Shown here in pieces: positions 58,284-64,000 of a stretch of 64,000 bases of DNA. How positions within the stretch are numbered: position 1 is the stretch's first letter; each line of letters opens with the position of its first letter. The translations under genes were made by a program, and so were the position numbers. The notes beneath the pieces are model-generated. The model was not told the origin of the DNA. It saw only the letters and a program-made list of their open reading frames with translations, and searched no databases. Source of the stretch: Aromatoleum toluclasticum ATCC 700605 (GTDB lineage: Bacteria; Pseudomonadota; Gammaproteobacteria; Burkholderiales; Rhodocyclaceae); contig NZ_KB899509.1 in NCBI RefSeq assembly GCF_000378245.1, positions 47,463 through 111,462 on the forward strand, read 5' to 3'.

Positions 58284-59281
58284 TTTGCCGATCCCCGCTG
58301 ATAACGATTGACCGCCTTGTTGTGGTCATTGAGATTGCTCGAGAACTCGCTGGTCCCGTCGCCACGCGAAACGAAGTACAGGTAATCCGTCCGAGCCGGG
58401 TGAACGGCGGCGTTGAGCGAATCTGCCCCCGGCATCGCGATCGGGGTCGGCGGCAGGCCCGCACGGGTGTATGTGTTGTAGAGATGATCGGTTTCGAGGT
58501 GCCACTTCCGCAAGCGTCCGTCGAACGCCTCGCCGTAGCCATAGATCACCGCAGGGTCGGTCTGCAAGCGCATGCCGACGCGCAATCGATTCGCGAAGAC
58601 CGAGGCGACCAGGCCGCGATCCTCCGGTCGCCCCGTTTCCTTCTCGACGATCGATGCGAGGATCAATGCCTCATAGGGTGAGTTCAGCGGCACGCGCGGA
58701 TCGCGCCCCTCCCAGGCTTGCGCGAGTCGCTGCTTCATTGCCGAGTAGGCACGACGCAATACGGCGACGGCGCTCGACTGTTTGTCGAAAAGATAGGTAT
58801 CGGGAAAGAACAAACCTTCCGGATGAGCTTCCGTTGCGCCGATCATGCGCAGGATGTCAATGTCTCCAAGGCCGGCGGTGTCCTGGAGGAGATTGGGATT
58901 CGACTCAAGTGCAGTGCGAATCTGCCTGAAATTCCAGCCTTCGACGAAACGTACCTCGGCCTGCGAGACATCCCCGCTGGACAGCTTCAGGATCAGCATC
59001 CAGGGCGTGATGCCCTGATGCACTTCATAGCTGCCAGCCATGATGCGCCCGGCCTTGCCCGTGATGCGAGCGATCCAGTACAACGACCGGGGACTGACGT
59101 CCACCCCCGCTGCCGCGATCGTCACGGCCGCCTGGCGCATCGTGTGCCCGCGCTGGACCGTGAAGTCGACGACGGGCTGGGCGAGTTTGAGCGGCCGCTG
59201 CGCATACCACCAGCCGGCAACGGACACCGCAATGACGGCCAGTGCGACGGTGATCAGCAGGCGAACGAAAAGCGGTTTCAT
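58280..59281 (-). CDS. mltG: Endolytic murein transglycosylase MltG
   Basis: 333 residues. One N-terminal membrane helix (about 8-27, [18 protein letters not shown]), a LysM-like segment and the YceG domain with the catalytic Glu in [15 protein letters not shown] and later [15 protein letters not shown]. It cuts nascent glycan strands in the periplasm and so limits glycan length. First gene of the leftward operon, divergent from ygfZ. Confidence 0.95.
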   Translation of the reverse strand: MKPLFVRLLITVALAVIAVSVAGWWYAQRPLKLAQPVVDFTVQRGHTMRQAAVTIAAAGVDVSPRSLYWIARITGKAGRIMAGSYEVHQGITPWMLILKLSSGDVSQAEVRFVEGWNFRQIRTALESNPNLLQDTAGLGDIDILRMIGATEAHPEGLFFPDTYLFDKQSSAVAVLRRAYSAMKQRLAQAWEGRDPRVPLNSPYEALILASIVEKETGRPEDRGLVASVFANRLRVGMRLQTDPAVIYGYGEAFDGRLRKWHLETDHLYNTYTRAGLPPTPIAMPGADSLNAAVHPARTDYLYFVSRGDGTSEFSSNLNDHNKAVNRYQRGSAN

Positions 59282-59412
59282 CGAATAGGACAGGCCGCGA
59301 AACGCGGCGGCGGAGAGTCTGCCGGGAATGTTTGATCCGCAACCATTGCGTCTGCGGGGCCCTATAATACTTCATCCCGATCCAAACCCCTCCCCCGCCC
59401 CGACATACACCC

Positions 59413-60450
59413 ATGAACACGCTCTGGACAGAATTTCTCGTACGCGAAGGCGCCACGCTGGAAGACTCCGGCATCTGTTTCGAGACGCCCGAAACCGAAG
59501 TGCGCGCGGTGGAATCCGGCACCGTCGTCGTGCCCCTGGTCCATCTCGGCCTGATTCGCAGCGCTGGCGACGACTCCGTCAACTTCCTGCACAACCTGCT
59601 CTCGAACGACGTCAAGAAACTCGGCCCTCTGGCCGCACAGTGGTCCAGTTTCAATACGCCCAAGGGCCGCATGCTCGCGAGCCTGCTGCTGTGGAACGAC
59701 GCCACCGGGCAGATGATCGCCGCGTCCGCGGACATCCAGCCCACGCTGCAGAAGAAGCTGTCGATGTACGTGCTGCGCAGTAAAGTGAAAGTCGCCGACG
59801 CGACGGCAGACACGGCCCTCATTGGCGTCAGCGGCGCCTCGGCCGACGCCGCGTTGGCGAATGCGGGCCTCACGGCTCCTGTAGCGCCGATGTCGCAGTC
59901 CGTAACGGGAGAACTGCGCTGCATCCGTCTCGACCAGCGCAACCTCGTCATCGCAGTGCCGATTGCGACAGCTCCCGAAGTGTTCGCAAAGCTGGTCGCC
60001 AGCGGCGCAGCAAGAGCCGGAACAGCTGCCTGGCAGCTCGCGATGATCCGCGCCGGCCTGCCCCTCATCACCGCGACGACGCAGGAGGAATTCGTCGCCC
60101 AGATGCTGAACTTCGAAGTCATCGGCGGCGTCAGCTTCAACAAGGGTTGCTATCCCGGCCAGGAGATCGTCGCACGCACGCAGTACCTCGGCAAACTGAA
60201 GAAGCGCATGTATCGCGTGCATGTACCGGGCGAAGCCAGTCCTGCCGCCGGATCAGACCTCTTTACCCCCGAATTCGGCAATCAGTCGGCCGGCAAACTG
60301 GTGAATGTCGCACCCGCTCCCGCGGGCGGCTTCGAGGCGCTGGCCGTGATGCAGACAAGCAGCGCCGAAGCCGGAGAAGTGCATCTGGGCAGCCCGCAAG
60401 GACCGCGGCTGCAGTTCCTCGAACTGCCTTACGTACTCCCCGAAAAATGA
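59413..60450 (+). CDS. ygfZ: Folate-binding protein YgfZ (tRNA-modifying, Fe-S related)
   Basis: 345 residues, GcvT-like fold. The defining motif KGCYPGQE (Lys244, Cys246) is intact. YgfZ uses tetrahydrofolate and supports enzymes such as MiaB in Fe-S-dependent tRNA thiolation. A perfect TATAAT (59363-59368) lies upstream but without a clear -35 at the right distance. Divergent from mltG; followed by a 4-bp overlap with the DUF4936 gene. Confidence 0.94.
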   Translation: MNTLWTEFLVREGATLEDSGICFETPETEVRAVESGTVVVPLVHLGLIRSAGDDSVNFLHNLLSNDVKKLGPLAAQWSSFNTPKGRMLASLLLWNDATGQMIAASADIQPTLQKKLSMYVLRSKVKVADATADTALIGVSGASADAALANAGLTAPVAPMSQSVTGELRCIRLDQRNLVIAVPIATAPEVFAKLVASGAARAGTAAWQLAMIRAGLPLITATTQEEFVAQMLNFEVIGGVSFNKGCYPGQEIVARTQYLGKLKKRMYRVHVPGEASPAAGSDLFTPEFGNQSAGKLVNVAPAPAGGFEALAVMQTSSAEAGEVHLGSPQGPRLQFLELPYVLPEK

Positions 60451-60755
60451 CGTCCGAGGCGCCGGCCTGTGTCCACTACTACGTCTATTACCGCGTACGT
60501 GCCGATGTCAGCCACGAGGACGCAGAGGCGACCGTGCGGGCGATGCAGGCCGCGCTGGAGCGGCGCACGGGCGTCGCGGGACGGCTGATGGAGCGGCGCG
60601 ACGACGCGGTGACATGGATGGAAGCTTACGAGGGGGTAGCCGACCCGCAGGCCTTCGAAACCGCACTGCGTATCGAGACCGAAACCCACGGGGTCGCCGG
60701 CATCGTCGAGCCGGGCTCCGCGCGTCACACTGAACGCTTCGTTGAATGTGCCTGA
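60447..60755 (+). CDS. DUF4936 family protein
   Basis: 102 residues: HYYVYYRVRADVSHEDAEATV, then VAGRLMERRDDAVTWMEAYEG and a C-terminus with CA. Small soluble alpha-beta protein, likely with a ferredoxin-like dimeric fold (inference from length and strand-helix pattern). Function unknown. The ATG overlaps the ygfZ stop (ATGA) and its end overlaps the next start, so the three genes form one operon. Confidence 0.78.
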   Translation: MTSEAPACVHYYVYYRVRADVSHEDAEATVRAMQAALERRTGVAGRLMERRDDAVTWMEAYEGVADPQAFETALRIETETHGVAGIVEPGSARHTERFVECA

Positions 60756-61516
60756 TCGTCATCGGGTGGCGCGCTCACCCCGACTATCCACTGGTCGTCG
60801 CCGCCAACCGCGACGAGTTCCTCGCACGTCCGGCGGTCCCTGCCCACTGGTGGACGGACGCTCCCGACCTGCTCGCCGGACGCGACCTCGAAGCGGGCGG
60901 GACGTGGATGGGGGTGAGCCGCGGTGGCCGCTTCGCGGCGCTGACGAACTATCGCGATCCGACCCTGCACCGTCAGGGCGCACCGTCGCGGGGCACACTG
61001 GTACGCGAATGCCTCACGGGATCGGATGACGCAGCCGCGCGGCTCGAAAGTGTCGCCGGGCTAAGTGCACAGTATGCGGCCTTCAATCTGCTGGTCAGCG
61101 ACGGCCGGGAGCTCGGCATCCATGAAAGCACGACCGGGTCGGTGCGCCTGCTTGCCCCCGGCGTTTACGGCCTGTCGAACCACGTGCTCGACACGCCCTG
61201 GCCGAAGGTGAAACGGGCGCGCGAACGCTTCACCGCTGCACTTGGCCATCTGCCGGACGCGAGCCCCCTCCTCGAACTATTGCGCGACGACGAAGCGGCA
61301 CCCGATCACCATCTGCCGGAAACCGGCGTCAGCGAGGATTGGGAACGCTGGCTGTCACCCGCGTTCATCCGCGCTCCCGGCTACGGAACGCGCTGCTCCA
61401 CCTTGATCCTGGAGGATCGCGCCGGCGTGGTCACATTCCACGAGTGGACCTGGACCGAAGCGGGTGAATTCGCAAGCGAAGTCACCCACCGCTTCACCAC
61501 TTCGGCCAGCCACTGA
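60746..61516 (+). CDS. NRDE family protein (TANGO2-like)
   Basis: 256 residues. The family motif NRDE appears in VVAANRDEFLARPAVPAHWW, followed by GGTWMGVSRGGRFAALTNYRDP and later GTRCSTLIL. The eukaryotic relative TANGO2 is linked to haem or lipid handling; the bacterial role is unknown. It overlaps the DUF4936 gene by 10 bp. Confidence 0.9.
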   Translation: MCLIVIGWRAHPDYPLVVAANRDEFLARPAVPAHWWTDAPDLLAGRDLEAGGTWMGVSRGGRFAALTNYRDPTLHRQGAPSRGTLVRECLTGSDDAAARLESVAGLSAQYAAFNLLVSDGRELGIHESTTGSVRLLAPGVYGLSNHVLDTPWPKVKRARERFTAALGHLPDASPLLELLRDDEAAPDHHLPETGVSEDWERWLSPAFIRAPGYGTRCSTLILEDRAGVVTFHEWTWTEAGEFASEVTHRFTTSASH

Positions 61517-61521
61517 AAGCC

Positions 61522-63586
<2,065 letters not shown>

Positions 63587-63727
63587 CTTCTTTCTCCTTG
63601 AAGTTGGACGGGACATGGAGCCGCAACTCCGGCAGCTGACTCGTTCCGAGGCGCACACGCCGGCTTGCGGGCGATTGACAGGAACATACAACAAATCCGG
63701 CCCGACGCGATACCGATCTATAGGCGT

Positions 63728-63767
63728 AAAAAAGCCGCTCATCCTGTGTTTGGAGAGCGGCTTTTTT
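63728..63767 (-). terminator. Terminator of the rRNA operon
   Basis: AAAAAAGCCGCTC (63728-63740) pairs with GAGCGGCTTTTTT (63755-63767), 13 bp including the A/T pairs; T-run on the minus strand after the 5S gene. Confidence 0.9.
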
Positions 63768-63778
63768 GGCGTGGGGTA

Positions 63779-63893
63779 GTCTGACGATGACCTACTTTCG
63801 CACTCACGAAGAGCACTATCATCGGCGCGGACCTGTTTCACTGTCCTGTTCGGGATGGGAAGGAGTGGTTCCAGGACGCTATGGTCGTCAGAC
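63779..63893 (-). rRNA. rrf: 5S ribosomal RNA
   Basis: About 115 nt on the minus strand: starts GTCTGACGACCATAGCG, contains CCACTCCTTCCCATCCCGAA and AACAGGTCCGCGCCGATGAT, and ends GTCATCGTCAGAC, pairing with the start. End points are approximate to a base or two. Confidence 0.95.
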
Positions 63894-63980
63894 TGTAAAG
63901 GGTCACAAAGGGGAGAAGTAGAGTGTGTGGGGAGTGTGATTGTTGTGTAGCGTGTTGAGTTCGCTGAGATCCAGGGTTAT

Positions 63981-64000
63981 AGGATCAAGCCTCACGGGCA
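63981..64000 (-). rRNA. rrl: 3' end of 23S ribosomal RNA (partial)
   Basis: Minus strand reads TGCCCGTGAGGCTTGATCCT, matching the 3' end of betaproteobacterial 23S rRNA. The rest of the operon lies right of the window. The exact 3' end is uncertain. The 87 bp between this and 5S is internal spacer in which I see no other gene. Confidence 0.65.

Overview
The window is a GC-rich (roughly two-thirds G+C) piece of chromosome from a betaproteobacterium, most likely a member of the Rhodocyclales such as Azoarcus, Aromatoleum or Thauera. The grounds are the set of protein families (the DUF4845, DUF1178 and DUF4936 types, a short CysE, an Rrf2-type IscR with C92/C98/C104/H107), the betaproteobacterial style of gene order and the tRNA and rRNA sequences. 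The genus is an inference. Nearly all of it is dense core genome: about 60 protein genes, six tRNA genes and the 5S end of an rRNA operon. I see no insertion sequence, prophage, integrase or CRISPR array.

Layout. 1-5542: iron-sulfur and sulfur block, running leftward suhB<>trmJ-cysE-iscR-second cysteine desulfurase-iscS-iscU, with a recognisable IscR-type operator at the iscR promoter. 5667-9822: DEAD-box helicase deaD, a Gly-Cys-Gly tRNA cluster with promoter and terminator, an alkaline-phosphatase-superfamily gene, a DUF1178 gene and tRNA-Leu. 9870-26569: a long leftward block resembling the Pseudomonas nadB-algU-muc-lep-rnc region: nadB (divergent), rpoE-rseA-rseB-rseC-degP (envelope stress), a glutaredoxin-like gene, lepA-lepB-DUF4845-rnc-era-recO-pdxJ-acpS-nagZ, then uvrC-pgsA. 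26589-32692: the fatty-acid and phospholipid operon yceD-rpmF-plsX-fabH-fabD-fabG-acpP-fabF from one strong sigma-70 promoter, with probable internal attenuators. 32790-39511: maf, an RsmI-like methylase, a HAD phosphatase, rluC divergent from rne (RNase E, with a roughly 360-nt leader), and a low-molecular-weight phosphatase. 39523-46143: uvrB, an aminotransferase, two identical tRNA-Asn genes, a Lon-like protease and a small unknown gene.

46412-49865 holds the least ordinary stretch: moaA followed by a beta-propeller lipoprotein and a five-haem c-type cytochrome, a candidate envelope electron-transfer pair. 49999-55466: a large YbbP-type permease without its ATPase, an M20 amidohydrolase, a histone-deacetylase-like hydrolase and a periplasmic ankyrin protein. 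55450-61516: the tmk-holB-pilZ-tatD cluster with mltG, divergent from ygfZ-DUF4936-NRDE. 61522-64000: an unusual L,D-transpeptidase/GNAT fusion overlapping tadA, a CigR/RcnB-like exported protein and the 5S and 3'-terminal 23S sequence of a leftward rRNA operon.

No clearly new multi-gene system is evident. The observations most worth following are the L,D-transpeptidase/acetyltransferase fusion without an export signal, the lipoprotein-cytochrome pair with tandem perfect hairpins between the genes, the second desulfurase inside the isc operon, the terminator-like hairpin between rpmF and plsX, and the rne leader whose length is close to that of E. coli.
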